64,000 nt of DNA from Pseudoneobacillus sp042683745. Its GTDB lineage: Bacteria > Bacillota > Bacilli > Bacillales > Cytobacillaceae. The stretch is taken from NCBI RefSeq assembly GCF_042683745.1, contig NZ_JBHUJX010000018.1, forward strand, positions 372,001-436,000, given 5' to 3'. A program made the translations under genes and the position numbers. Shown here one piece after another: positions 18,019 through 26,418 of the stretch; within the stretch, counting starts at the first letter, position 1; every line of letters begins with the position of its first letter. Under the pieces are notes generated by a model that worked only from the letters and a program-made list of their open reading frames with translations, was not told the DNA's origin and searched no databases.

Positions 18019-18990
18019 CTAGTTCTTACCTAACTGAATACGCGGATCGACTATTGCATAGAAAATGTCTGCAATTAAATTGGAAAACACGACCATAACA
18101 CCAGCAATCATTGTCGTCCCCATAATGACTTGATAGTCTCGTATAAAGATCGCATTGACGGTTAATCTCCCCATCCCTGGCCATGCAAATAGCTGCTCAA
18201 TAAATAGAGCGCCACCAAATAATGCAGGCAACTGTAAAGCGATAATCGTGATAATTGGAATTAAAGCATTTCGTAAGGCGTGTTTGAAAATAACCTTTCC
18301 TTCTGATAAACCTTTTGCTCTTGCTGTTCTGACAAAATCTTGTTTAATTACCTCTAGCATACTTGAACGCATATAGCGGGACTTCGAAGCAATTAATCCA
18401 AAAGCTAGAGTTAATGATGGCAATATTAAATGATGGATTCGGTCCCATAAATCAAAGGCATCAAAATTCTCTCTCATACCTGATGCTGGGAACCAGTTTA
18501 AATTTAATGAGAAAACAAGAATCACCACAAGCGCAATAAAAAACGGTGGAACAGCGATCCCTAAAAATGAGTAAAAAGTAAAAAAATAGTCAAATATCGA
18601 GTATTTCTTAATGGCAGAGTAGATTCCAATTGGAATGGCAATGATGATGGAAATAAGAATGGCAACGGACATTAATAATAATGTGGCAGGTACCCTTTGT
18701 AAAATTTTCTCCATAACTGGTTGACCATCTTGGAAGGAGTACCCCAAATTCCCCTCTAACACCAATAACTTCAGCCATTTATAGTATTGAACATAAATGG
18801 GTTGGTCGACTCCTAATTGATCTTTGATAGCAGAAAGATCCTGCTCACCGCCAGATTCTGGATTTTGATACATGGCGGTCGGATCTCCAGGTGCGAGAGA
18901 CATCAGTAAAAATGAGATTATTGAAATAATTAATAACAGAGGAATCGCCTGAAGTGTTCTTCGAATAATATATTTAGTCAAAGGTCTCAC
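18019..18990 (-). CDS. oppB: Oligopeptide ABC transporter permease OppB (operon 1)
   Basis: Channel subunit, 323 residues. The OppB N-terminus is RRTLQAIPLLLIISIISF, followed by SLAPGDPTA. The EAA loop is QDFVRTARAKGLSEGKVIFKHALRNA, and the end is IADIFYAIVDPRIQLGKN. It is strikingly similar to the solitary OppB at 35249 (same AIPLL-IISIIS, LLMSLAPGD, IPIGIYSA--K, FAWPG-GRL), so a recent duplication is likely. A hairpin with a T-rich tail separates it from oppA1. Confidence 0.95.
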   Translation of the reverse strand: MRPLTKYIIRRTLQAIPLLLIISIISFLLMSLAPGDPTAMYQNPESGGEQDLSAIKDQLGVDQPIYVQYYKWLKLLVLEGNLGYSFQDGQPVMEKILQRVPATLLLMSVAILISIIIAIPIGIYSAIKKYSIFDYFFTFYSFLGIAVPPFFIALVVILVFSLNLNWFPASGMRENFDAFDLWDRIHHLILPSLTLAFGLIASKSRYMRSSMLEVIKQDFVRTARAKGLSEGKVIFKHALRNALIPIITIIALQLPALFGGALFIEQLFAWPGMGRLTVNAIFIRDYQVIMGTTMIAGVMVVFSNLIADIFYAIVDPRIQLGKN

Positions 18991-19143
18991 TACTTTCTGT
19001 TTAACTTGTTTTATATGATTTATTCTTGCAGCTTCTATTTAAATAGAAGACTTTCTTTCAAGGTAAGTTAAAAAATACAATGAGAAGATAAGATTTTCTA
19101 TTTTTAATAATGCTCTTAATTTTTCATTCTATTAAAAAGAGAA

Positions 19144-19169
19144 CCGCTAGCGATTCCAGTCGCTAACGG
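19144..19169 (-). terminator. Internal terminator/attenuator between oppA1 and oppB1
   Basis: CCGCTAGCGA / TCGCTAACGG with a 6-nt loop, followed on the minus strand by TTCTCTTTTTAAT. Placed directly after oppA, it should let binding protein be made in excess over the permease and ATPases. Confidence 0.7.
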
Positions 19170-19186
19170 CCGCTTCAATTTGTCAA

Positions 19187-20830
19187 CTATTTTCTTTTCT
19201 TTGGATCTCCCCAATACCAATCTTGTAAATTGAACATAGCGTTACCTAGAGACGTTTTAATACCTTTTAGATCCTTATCAAGACCCATGTTTCTCATTGG
19301 ATGTACGGTCCAAATTAATGTGGCATCTTCAGCCATATATTTGTGCATATCTTGGTACATCTTAATACGCTTATTGCGATCTTCTTCTTTTAAGTAATCA
19401 TCTAACCACTTATCGATTTTTGGATTTGAGACACGGTTACGGTTATTCCCTATACCCGTACCAGCTTTAGGAATACCATCTGTATGGAAGAAACCTCTGT
19501 GCTCAACATTTCCATCATATCCAGACCAACCTAAAGTATAGGTATCAAGCTCACCAGCAGCATATCTGTCAAGGAAAATCGACCACTCTAAACCACGAAC
19601 GTTCAGCTTCACACCTAGTTTGCCCCAGTTTTGTTGTGCAAGTAATCCGACTTTCTCTCGCACTTTGTTTCCGTTGTTGAAGTAGAAATCAAATTCCATC
19701 TTTTTGCCGTCTTTTTGACGTACACCGTCTTTCATTTTCCAGCCAGCTTTATCTAGTAATTCAGCTGCTTTCTTAAGATCAAATGGAAGTGGCTTAACCG
19801 CTTTATTGTATTGTGGAATTTTCGGATGAAACGGACCAGTCGCAACATATGCTTTACCTAACATTAATTTGGAAACGATTGATTGCCGATCTAAACCATA
19901 AGTTAAAGCTAGACGTACATCCTTATCATTAAATGGTGCTTTTTGATAATTGAAACCAATAAAGTCAAATTGACCAAAATCCCATTTCGTTATCTTAAGA
20001 TCCTTATCTTTCGCTACCTGTGCAACTGTTGCTGGGGTTAATGCTTCAACCCAGTCAACATCACCTTTAATTAAGTTAATTGCTTCCACGTTTGCATCAG
20101 GAAGAATACGTGTTACTACTTCATCCATATATGGACGACCATTCCAATGGTCTTTGTTTGCTACTACTACGATGCGCTCATCCGTTCTCCACTCTTTAAA
20201 TTTGAATGGACCTGTACCAATTGGGTTACGGTGAATTTTCGTATTATTATTAAAATCTTCTACACCTTTAGGAAATTGGTGTTTAGGTATAATTGACGCT
20301 GCAGCAAAGATTCTTGGAACGATCATTGCGTTTGGTTCTTTTAATTTAAACGTTACTTTATATGGATCAACCTTTTTCACTTCACCAATAGATTTGAAGT
20401 TGGAAATATAACTATTGATTGATTTTGGATTCATAAACATATTATATGAGAATACGACATCATCAGCTGTAAAAGGCTTACCATCATGCCATTTAACGCC
20501 TTTACGAAGTTCAAATGTATACGTTTGTGTTGCTTTATTAAATGACCATTTTGTTGCTAGACCGGGAATAGGATTTCCTTGTTGGTCAACACCCAATAAT
20601 GCTTCAAAAAGCATTCCTTGAATATCACTTGATGCTGAATCAGATGTTGTATACGGGATTAATCTTACAGCATCGGAGAACGATGTTACTACCACTTTTC
20701 CCCCAACTTTTTTAGGATCAAAACCAGGTCTTGCTGCATCTGCTTTATCAGCACCTAAGAATGTGAATCCGCTGAAAGCAACTGTTGATGCTATTGCTGT
20801 CATTGCTAATTTCTTATTGAAATTTTGCAT
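19187..20830 (-). CDS. oppA: Peptide-binding protein OppA-like, non-lipoprotein (operon 1)
   Basis: Extracellular SBP_bac_5 solute-binding protein, about 547 residues. The fold is shown by LRKGVKWHDGKPFTADDVVF, IGTGPFKFKEW and DVRLALTYGLDRQSIV. The N-terminus is a signal peptide (KKLAMTAIASTVAFSGFTFL) ending in an AxA-type site, ADA-ARPG. There is no lipobox and no cysteine in the whole protein, unlike the binding proteins at 40061 and 51889. GTG at 20833 and ATG at 20830 both follow AGGAGG. It starts 17 bp after the SLH gene, suggesting secretion and wall retention rather than lipid anchoring (inference). Confidence 0.93.
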   Translation of the reverse strand: MQNFNKKLAMTAIASTVAFSGFTFLGADKADAARPGFDPKKVGGKVVVTSFSDAVRLIPYTTSDSASSDIQGMLFEALLGVDQQGNPIPGLATKWSFNKATQTYTFELRKGVKWHDGKPFTADDVVFSYNMFMNPKSINSYISNFKSIGEVKKVDPYKVTFKLKEPNAMIVPRIFAAASIIPKHQFPKGVEDFNNNTKIHRNPIGTGPFKFKEWRTDERIVVVANKDHWNGRPYMDEVVTRILPDANVEAINLIKGDVDWVEALTPATVAQVAKDKDLKITKWDFGQFDFIGFNYQKAPFNDKDVRLALTYGLDRQSIVSKLMLGKAYVATGPFHPKIPQYNKAVKPLPFDLKKAAELLDKAGWKMKDGVRQKDGKKMEFDFYFNNGNKVREKVGLLAQQNWGKLGVKLNVRGLEWSIFLDRYAAGELDTYTLGWSGYDGNVEHRGFFHTDGIPKAGTGIGNNRNRVSNPKIDKWLDDYLKEEDRNKRIKMYQDMHKYMAEDATLIWTVHPMRNMGLDKDLKGIKTSLGNAMFNLQDWYWGDPKKRK

Positions 20831-20847
20831 CACTTTTTTCCTCCTTT

Positions 20848-22143
20848 TTATTTTTTAGGTTCTTCTGCTTTAACAGACAACACTTTTGCCGTACCGTCTG
20901 CTCCTGCTTCAAGATTCGCTGTGATTACTTTACCGGCAGATTGAAGAGCAACGATATCAGCTAATGTTGCTTCTTTTAATTTATCTTCTGATTTACCAGT
21001 CGCCTCATCTTTAACTGTTTCTACAATGTTAAATTTAGCATCTTCAGCAAACTTGAATGTTTGATTTTTAAGAGCAAAGCCGCTGAAGTCAAAAGTGACA
21101 GTATCACCAGCAATTTTCGCAGGCTTAAACTTCTCAATTTTTGTGATATAAGGCTCCAGCATCGTTACTTCATCCGTTACCGTGCTTGAATAAAGCGCAC
21201 CTTCAAATTTCACGTCCGCTTTAGCGGCATAGTTACTAAATTCAGTAAATGTGAATGCTGTAGTTGGATTATTAGGGAGATTCTGAACAATAGCATTTAA
21301 GTTAAATTTCTTAGCAGCATCGTTAAATGTTAAGTTTCCGCCCACATAGCCTAATTTACCATCGACTAATTCAAGTCCATCTCCTGATACGAATGCTACT
21401 TCATTTTTGCTATTGAAAAGAATTTGTATCTCTGTTCCAGCTGCTAAATTATCTTTCTCACCTTGTTGCGCATCTAAGAAGATTGATGCATTAGCTGCTA
21501 GTTTATAGCTTACAACTCCAGATTCATTCTTAAGTGAGAAACCGGTAGCTGTTAAGCCTGAAACAATACCCTTCTTCGTTTTATAGCCTTCTTTAACAAG
21601 CATATATTTGTCAATCGCAACAGCTGCTTGCTCTCTTGTTACTGCTGCATCAAGATCAGTATCAATATCTAGAACGCCTTTACGCTCTAAATAGAATAAA
21701 TAATCGATTGGACGGTTAGACCAAGCCTTTTTGAATCCAAGTCCGTAAGCTAAAGCCTTAGCTAATTCGCCTTGTGTAATATTAGACTTTGGTTTGTACT
21801 CGCCATTTTTATTTAGGCTTAGCAGACCGGTGTTAAGAACTTTTAATACCGCTGCATTTTGCCCCTTCGTTGTGTTAACGTCTTTAATTTTCACTACTTT
21901 TGCAGCACTTAAAGGAACAATTCTGCTTGTGATTTCCGCAAATTCAAGACGACTTAACCCAGCTTCTGGGTTGAAATATGTATCCTTGTCTACAATAATT
22001 CCTAAAGACACTAACTTATGGATTGCCATTTCACCTTCAGAACCAGATAGATCATCAAAACTTACCGCCATTGCAGAAATACTGCTAAATGTAAGTGTCG
22101 TTGCTAAAGCTCCTGTTACGATAAATTTCCGCCAATTTAACAT
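20848..22143 (-). CDS. S-layer-homology (SLH) domain protein
   Basis: Secreted cell-wall protein, 431 residues. ATG at 22143, eight bases after AGGAGG, gives a clean signal peptide of about 26 residues ending SISAMA. The upstream in-frame start at 22212 would spoil it. Three SLH-like repeats follow: about residues 27-75 (FDDLSGSEGEMAIHKL), 85-135 and 140-180 (AAVTREQAAVAIDKYM). The rest is beta-rich and of unknown fold. SLH modules bind pyruvylated wall polymer. It is the first gene of the operon with oppA1 and carries two operators in its promoter region. It may tether or organise the non-lipidated OppA. Confidence 0.9.
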   Translation of the reverse strand: MLNWRKFIVTGALATTLTFSSISAMAVSFDDLSGSEGEMAIHKLVSLGIIVDKDTYFNPEAGLSRLEFAEITSRIVPLSAAKVVKIKDVNTTKGQNAAVLKVLNTGLLSLNKNGEYKPKSNITQGELAKALAYGLGFKKAWSNRPIDYLFYLERKGVLDIDTDLDAAVTREQAAVAIDKYMLVKEGYKTKKGIVSGLTATGFSLKNESGVVSYKLAANASIFLDAQQGEKDNLAAGTEIQILFNSKNEVAFVSGDGLELVDGKLGYVGGNLTFNDAAKKFNLNAIVQNLPNNPTTAFTFTEFSNYAAKADVKFEGALYSSTVTDEVTMLEPYITKIEKFKPAKIAGDTVTFDFSGFALKNQTFKFAEDAKFNIVETVKDEATGKSEDKLKEATLADIVALQSAGKVITANLEAGADGTAKVLSVKAEEPKK

Positions 22144-22260
22144 GTTTGAACCTCCTAAATTCATCATTTTACTCAAAACGGAAAAACGAATAGAAAAAAT
22201 CACCCCTTCCAATTTTTTGATTTGTCAGTAAATTGATAGCATACTAGAGTCTTGCACTTC

Positions 22261-22278
22261 AAACCGACTAGTTAGTTT
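22261..22278 (-). promoter_or_regulatory. TetR-type operator 2 (slh-opp1, proximal)
   Basis: AAACCGACTAGTTAGTTT, 118 bp upstream of the SLH start and 72 bp from the second copy at 22333. No clear promoter abuts this copy. Cooperative binding or roadblock action is possible. Confidence 0.8.
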
Positions 22279-22332
22279 CAATTCGGTTAAAAAAATAAAT
22301 CTTCATTTTTGCTTAAAACAATAGCTATCATC

Positions 22333-22350
22333 AAACTGACTAGTTAGTTT
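22333..22350 (-). promoter_or_regulatory. TetR-type operator 3 with promoter (slh-opp1, distal)
   Basis: AAACTGACTAGTTAGTTT, the best match to the consensus. It lies 5 bp downstream of a strong minus-strand promoter: -35 TTGATA (22379-22384), 17 bp, -10 TAAAAT (22356-22361). Confidence 0.88.
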
Positions 22351-22436
22351 TTTTAATTTTAGCATTTGCCTATTTAAATATCAACATGAAATATTCAGTA
22401 ACTAGTAAATTTTGTCCATTACCTATATGAAACTAT

Positions 22437-22471
22437 AAGGCGAGCTACCTATTATGTTAGATTCTCGCCTT
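22437..22471 (-). terminator. Terminator after the anti-sigma gene
   Basis: AAGGCGAG / CTCGCCTT, perfect 8-bp arms and a 19-nt loop, immediately after the stop at 22477 on the minus strand. The T-tail is weak. Confidence 0.6.
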
Positions 22472-22476
22472 TATTA

Positions 22477-23772
22477 CTATTTCTCTAATTCAATTGTCAT
22501 ATCTAAATTTTCTAAAAAATGAGGGGAACTCATCTTGACTGTGGCAATATTTAAATTTTCAAGGGCTGGCATGTTCGAAAATGTTACTTCATATTGATTT
22601 GGCGTACTTCCCATTCGTTCAGCTGGCTGATCTCGGTCAAACCGATTCCCCTTTGCATCTTCAAGCCAAAATGAGTTTGCCTGTTTATAAGCGTCATCGC
22701 CTTCTACCTCATAAATGAATGTTGTAACTCCATTTTTCTCATTTGCTTGCAAAATAGTTAATTGCCCGATTTCACCTTGTGATAGAGTTAACTTTGCTCC
22801 CTCCCATTTTTGTCTTTCAATTATCGGGGACGAATTCTGTTTATCACGAAGATATGGCTTAATGGTGATTGATTTCGGTATTGACTCCAAAGGCTCATAA
22901 TAATATTTGTATGACTGAACGAGTTTACCATTCTGCGGACTTCCACCACCACTTCCACTAAAGGGTTGTAAGGTACGCCCATGTTCATCCATCAATTGGT
23001 AATTTAACAACATGTATTTATCGTTAGCAACATCCTCTTCACTAATTACTCGAAGAGAAATCTCTGTTGAGGTCGGGAAGAAGGTTACTTTTTCATAGTA
23101 AATCGTTAAATCTTCTATTTCCTTCTTTTGATTCACAAGAAAAACTTTATTTGGCCCTTTCCTTTCAATCGGGAGTTCAACAAAACTTGCGTTTGCTTTT
23201 GTAGAACGAATTCTAAGTTTAAAAGATTCTGGGATTCTGTCTTGTACATGAATATTAATCGTTCCTGCATAAATCCCCTTACCAATCTTAACTTCTTTTC
23301 CACCTATTCCATAATTTTGAATGGGGTGACTATTTATGAAAAATTCTAGGCTATTTACAAATTTTGTTGGCTTACTGTTTTTTGGGGATTCGATTAAATA
23401 CCCAAGATGAATTTCGCCTCCGTCATAGAGAGTCTCTGTAAACGTAATTATCTGCCCGTCTATCTCAAGCTTCATCCCTTGCACTGTTGATAAACCTTCA
23501 TCCTTCCCCTTTTTCACTCCAATATTACCAACAAACTCAAATGCAGAACCTATCAAAGGGAGATTCTTCATGGTGTTAGCAAAAGCTGGAGAAACAAAAG
23601 ATAATCCAGACGTAACTAAAATGGCGATAGTAGCAATCGCTAATCCATAATAAAGTTTTGGTCTTTGATTTTTTCTTGGCAGTTGTCGAAGCGTTTCTTC
23701 AATCCGCTGATCTATGCTACTTGGAAGGGTGCCGTTCACATCCTTTTTTAATTGTTGTTCCCATTTGTCCAT
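22477..23772 (-). CDS. Membrane anti-sigma factor (DUF4179-type)
   Basis: Probable anti-sigma factor, 431 residues. It has a short cytoplasmic N-terminus (about 1-40), a single TM near residues 42-65 (YYGLAIATIAILVTSGLSFV) and a long extracellular region. That region starts with the SPAFANTMKNLPLIGSAF segment typical of DUF4179 proteins and is followed by beta-rich DUF5643-like sequence. No zinc-binding HxxxCxxC motif is visible in the N-terminus. It overlaps the ECF sigma gene by 25 bp. The likely job is to hold the sigma factor at the membrane until an envelope signal arrives. Confidence 0.85.
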   Translation of the reverse strand: MDKWEQQLKKDVNGTLPSSIDQRIEETLRQLPRKNQRPKLYYGLAIATIAILVTSGLSFVSPAFANTMKNLPLIGSAFEFVGNIGVKKGKDEGLSTVQGMKLEIDGQIITFTETLYDGGEIHLGYLIESPKNSKPTKFVNSLEFFINSHPIQNYGIGGKEVKIGKGIYAGTINIHVQDRIPESFKLRIRSTKANASFVELPIERKGPNKVFLVNQKKEIEDLTIYYEKVTFFPTSTEISLRVISEEDVANDKYMLLNYQLMDEHGRTLQPFSGSGGGSPQNGKLVQSYKYYYEPLESIPKSITIKPYLRDKQNSSPIIERQKWEGAKLTLSQGEIGQLTILQANEKNGVTTFIYEVEGDDAYKQANSFWLEDAKGNRFDRDQPAERMGSTPNQYEVTFSNMPALENLNIATVKMSSPHFLENLDMTIELEK

Positions 23773-24287
23773 GTCTCAAATTCCCCCTTTTCGATTAGAA
23801 TCATGCGCAATTTCTCACGTGCTCGACGTAGCTTTGTTTTAATTGTATTTTCGGGTGCTTCATATATAAGAGCAAGTTCTTGAATGGAGAGGTCCTCAAT
23901 ATGAAATAATTTAATTAGTTGCTTTTGCTCTTCAGGCAAGAGATCAAGTAATTGATCTATCTCGATTTTGAAATAACCCTGATCAAGTGATATTGGCTCT
24001 TGATATTCGTCAAAAGGGATTATTTTTTTCCGATGTCTATGAATCTGGTAGCACTCATTTATTAATATACGAATTAACCAGGTTTTAAAAAAAGCTGGTT
24101 TTTTTAGTGAATGGATGTTTTTATATGCTTTTAATATCGCTTCCTGAATCGCATCCGCACAATCTTCCTCACTTGAAAGAATGGTACGAGCAACTCGATA
24201 CATCGTTAATTTATTTGTTTGAATCAAGTTTTCAAAGGAGGATACATTCCCTTTTATCGCCCTTTTCACGTCTTTAATAATATCCAT
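23748..24287 (-). CDS. ECF-type RNA polymerase sigma factor
   Basis: Alternative sigma factor of about 179 residues. Region 2 reads LTMYRVARTILSSEEDCADAIQEAILKAY (sigma2, about 28-57) and FKTWLIRILINECY. Region 4 reads LSIQELALIYEAPENTIKTKLRRAREKLR (helix-turn-helix). ATG at 24287 lies seven bases after AGGAG; GTG at 24293 is less favoured. It overlaps its anti-sigma gene. Target promoters cannot be assigned from the window. A weak operator-like sequence lies about 40 bp upstream of the start. Confidence 0.93.
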   Translation of the reverse strand: MDIIKDVKRAIKGNVSSFENLIQTNKLTMYRVARTILSSEEDCADAIQEAILKAYKNIHSLKKPAFFKTWLIRILINECYQIHRHRKKIIPFDEYQEPISLDQGYFKIEIDQLLDLLPEEQKQLIKLFHIEDLSIQELALIYEAPENTIKTKLRRAREKLRMILIEKGEFETWTNGNNN

Positions 24288-24365
24288 AGTCACTCTCCTT
24301 TCTTTTAGATTTATTTGTTAGATGCGTAAGTGGCTAGTTAGGTTTCATTGATGGAAGAACAAAAT

Positions 24366-24480
24366 GCGCAAGCGCCTTGACAGCCCCGACAAGCAAATGC
24401 TTCTCCACCCGGAAAGTCGTTCTTTGACTTTTTGGGTGGAGAACATTTGACCTCGAGGGGCTAGGCGCTGGAGCTGGATT
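24366..24480. repeat. Multi-arm intergenic hairpin element
   Basis: Nested inverted repeats are visible: AGCGCC (24371-24376) with GGCGCT (24464-24469); AGCCCC (24382-24387) with GGGGCT (24457-24462); TTCTCCACCC (24401-24410) with GGGTGGAGAA (24434-24443); AAAGTC (24413-24418) with GACTTT (24426-24431). The whole folds as one long stem about 100 nt long, GC-rich in AT-rich DNA. It resembles, from memory, a dispersed Bacillus intergenic element ending CTCGAGGGGCTAGGCGCTGG. It has no coding content. Confidence 0.75.
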
Positions 24481-24543
24481 ACGCCAAACTTCTTCAGAGT
24501 TTTCCACATCTTGTTATTTTATAAATTCTTAAGCTACAAAAAA

Positions 24544-24573
24544 GCAAACCAGAAATAAAAAATTCAGGTTTGC
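24544..24573 (-). terminator. Terminator after the chemoreceptor gene
   Basis: GCAAACC / GGTTTGC arms with further TTC/GAA pairing, followed on the minus strand by TTTTTTG. Confidence 0.8.
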
Positions 24574-24593
24574 CTTAATGTTTTTCTTTACTT

Positions 24594-26321
24594 CTATAAC
24601 TTAAATTGCTCCATTAGTTCCTGCATTTCTTGTGAAACTTTACTTAACGCAACTGCTGAAGCTTGTATCTCTTCCATTGATGCATTTTGTTGTTGTGAGG
24701 AAGCAGCAATAGTTGAAACGTTATCAGAAGATTCACGTGCTATATTGTTTAAATTCTTGACTAGTTCTGATACCTGTTTTGATTCATTAGACAATTTTTC
24801 TGCTGCTTCGGATACTAAACTAATTTTGTTGGATACATCATCTGTGGAATTCAGTATGTTTCCAAATACCTCACCTGCATCACTGACTACCTTCATTCCG
24901 TTCTCGACCTCAATCGTTCCAGAGTTCATCGATTCAACAGCTTTTAATGTTTCTTGTTGGATCACATGGACAACGCCAGTTATTTGTTGCGCTGACTTTT
25001 CAGATTGCTCAGCAAGCTTCCTCACTTCATCCGCAACAACAGCAAATCCTTTTCCACTTTCACCCGCACGTGCAGCCTCAATCGCGGCATTTAGCGCAAG
25101 TAAATTGGTTTGCGAGGCTATCTCCGTTATTACTTTGACAAACTGACCTATTTCTTTGGATCTATCCCCTAAAATTTTAACTATAGAAGCTGATTGATTA
25201 ACAGATTGATTGAGTGTTTTCATCTGTTCTGTTATTTTCCCAATATGTTCGCTTCCTGTTTGAGCTTGTTTATACATAAGAGTGGAAGCGCTTGAAACAT
25301 CATGTGATGTTTTCGCAATTTCTATGATTCCAATAGCAATCTTCTCCATTGAATTCGAACTTTCACTTGTTGTACTCTCCTGTGTATCTATCCCGTTAGC
25401 AATTTCTTGGATAGAAAGGGTAATTTCATTCGTCGACAATGCGGTTTGCTCTGCACTAGCAAGTAATTCTTCTGATGAAGCCGCTACTTGTTCAGCTGTT
25501 TCTCCGACACTCTTTATCATGCCTCTAATATTTCTAACCATTGCATTAAATTGTTGACTCAGCTTTCCTAACTCATCATTTCTCCGCTCGGGTAATCGAA
25601 CGTTTAGTTCACCTTGCCCTACAAGGGAGATAGCTGAAAACAGATCTTTAACCGGCGCAAAGATTTTCCTTAAAGCAATAAATTGAATAAAACAAATAAC
25701 AATTAATAATAGTAGTAAAGCAACGCTCATCTTCATGACTAATTCATTTTGGCTTTTGGTGATCAAACTTGCGTCCGTATCAATTCCAAAAATAGCGATC
25801 ACCTCACCATTTTCATCGATGACAGGTTCTAATGTAGTGACCCACGTCCCGATACTATCCTTATATACATTTGTTGAGGCTGGCTTCTTTTCCTTTAAAA
25901 CCATTTTCGCTGCGTCTATCCAATAATTGGATTGTTCAAGCATATCCCCAAGTACTACTTCTTCGATATCCATTAGATGCTTTGGTCCAGGCATAATCAT
26001 CGTTTTGTTGCCATCGACGATCTCCGCCCCGAAGAAATAGCCTTGTGCTACATTTTTGTTTTTATCTGATAATTTAGTTAGGTTTTCTATTAACCTAATA
26101 TTATTTTCAGAACTCTTATCAAAGTCTTCTAATGCTAGTTTGATATCTTCGGTGTCAAATGTACTTATCCAAAGATCAGCCACTCCCATTGATTGAGTAG
26201 TCAAGCTTTTCGTCATCACTGTTTTCTGAATAAAATAACTTGCAATAATTAATACAATGCCTAACACAAATAAACTAGATATGGTAAATAATAGATTTCT
26301 TCCAAAAAGAGATTTCAACAT
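24594..26321 (-). CDS. Methyl-accepting chemotaxis protein
   Basis: Transmembrane chemoreceptor, 575 residues. TM1 is near residues 10-32. An extracellular sensor domain spans about 33-190 and TM2 about 198-220. HAMP covers about 220-275, followed by a long signalling coiled coil with the conserved hairpin tip AAIEAARAGESGKGFAVVADEVRKLAEQS split around residue 410. The sensor domain is clearly homologous to that of the histidine kinase at 11901 (both contain LxxLSDxNKNxxQxYFF and EIxDGNKT). The two proteins flank the slh-opp1 operon, so both probably read the same type of ligand. Confidence 0.95.
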   Translation of the reverse strand: MLKSLFGRNLLFTISSLFVLGIVLIIASYFIQKTVMTKSLTTQSMGVADLWISTFDTEDIKLALEDFDKSSENNIRLIENLTKLSDKNKNVAQGYFFGAEIVDGNKTMIMPGPKHLMDIEEVVLGDMLEQSNYWIDAAKMVLKEKKPASTNVYKDSIGTWVTTLEPVIDENGEVIAIFGIDTDASLITKSQNELVMKMSVALLLLLIVICFIQFIALRKIFAPVKDLFSAISLVGQGELNVRLPERRNDELGKLSQQFNAMVRNIRGMIKSVGETAEQVAASSEELLASAEQTALSTNEITLSIQEIANGIDTQESTTSESSNSMEKIAIGIIEIAKTSHDVSSASTLMYKQAQTGSEHIGKITEQMKTLNQSVNQSASIVKILGDRSKEIGQFVKVITEIASQTNLLALNAAIEAARAGESGKGFAVVADEVRKLAEQSEKSAQQITGVVHVIQQETLKAVESMNSGTIEVENGMKVVSDAGEVFGNILNSTDDVSNKISLVSEAAEKLSNESKQVSELVKNLNNIARESSDNVSTIAASSQQQNASMEEIQASAVALSKVSQEMQELMEQFKL

Positions 26322-26418
26322 GATCGTTCCTCCAAAACTGTATTCTTAATTCGCTCATTTCTGAAATAAATTCTTACTGTCAGACCCATTCTTTCGTATG
26401 ATCTACGCGAAAGGAACT

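Noticed and set aside
21794..22231. 145-codon plus-strand frame opposite the SLH gene
   Set aside because: Antisense to a clear SLH protein with signal peptide, and no start signals.
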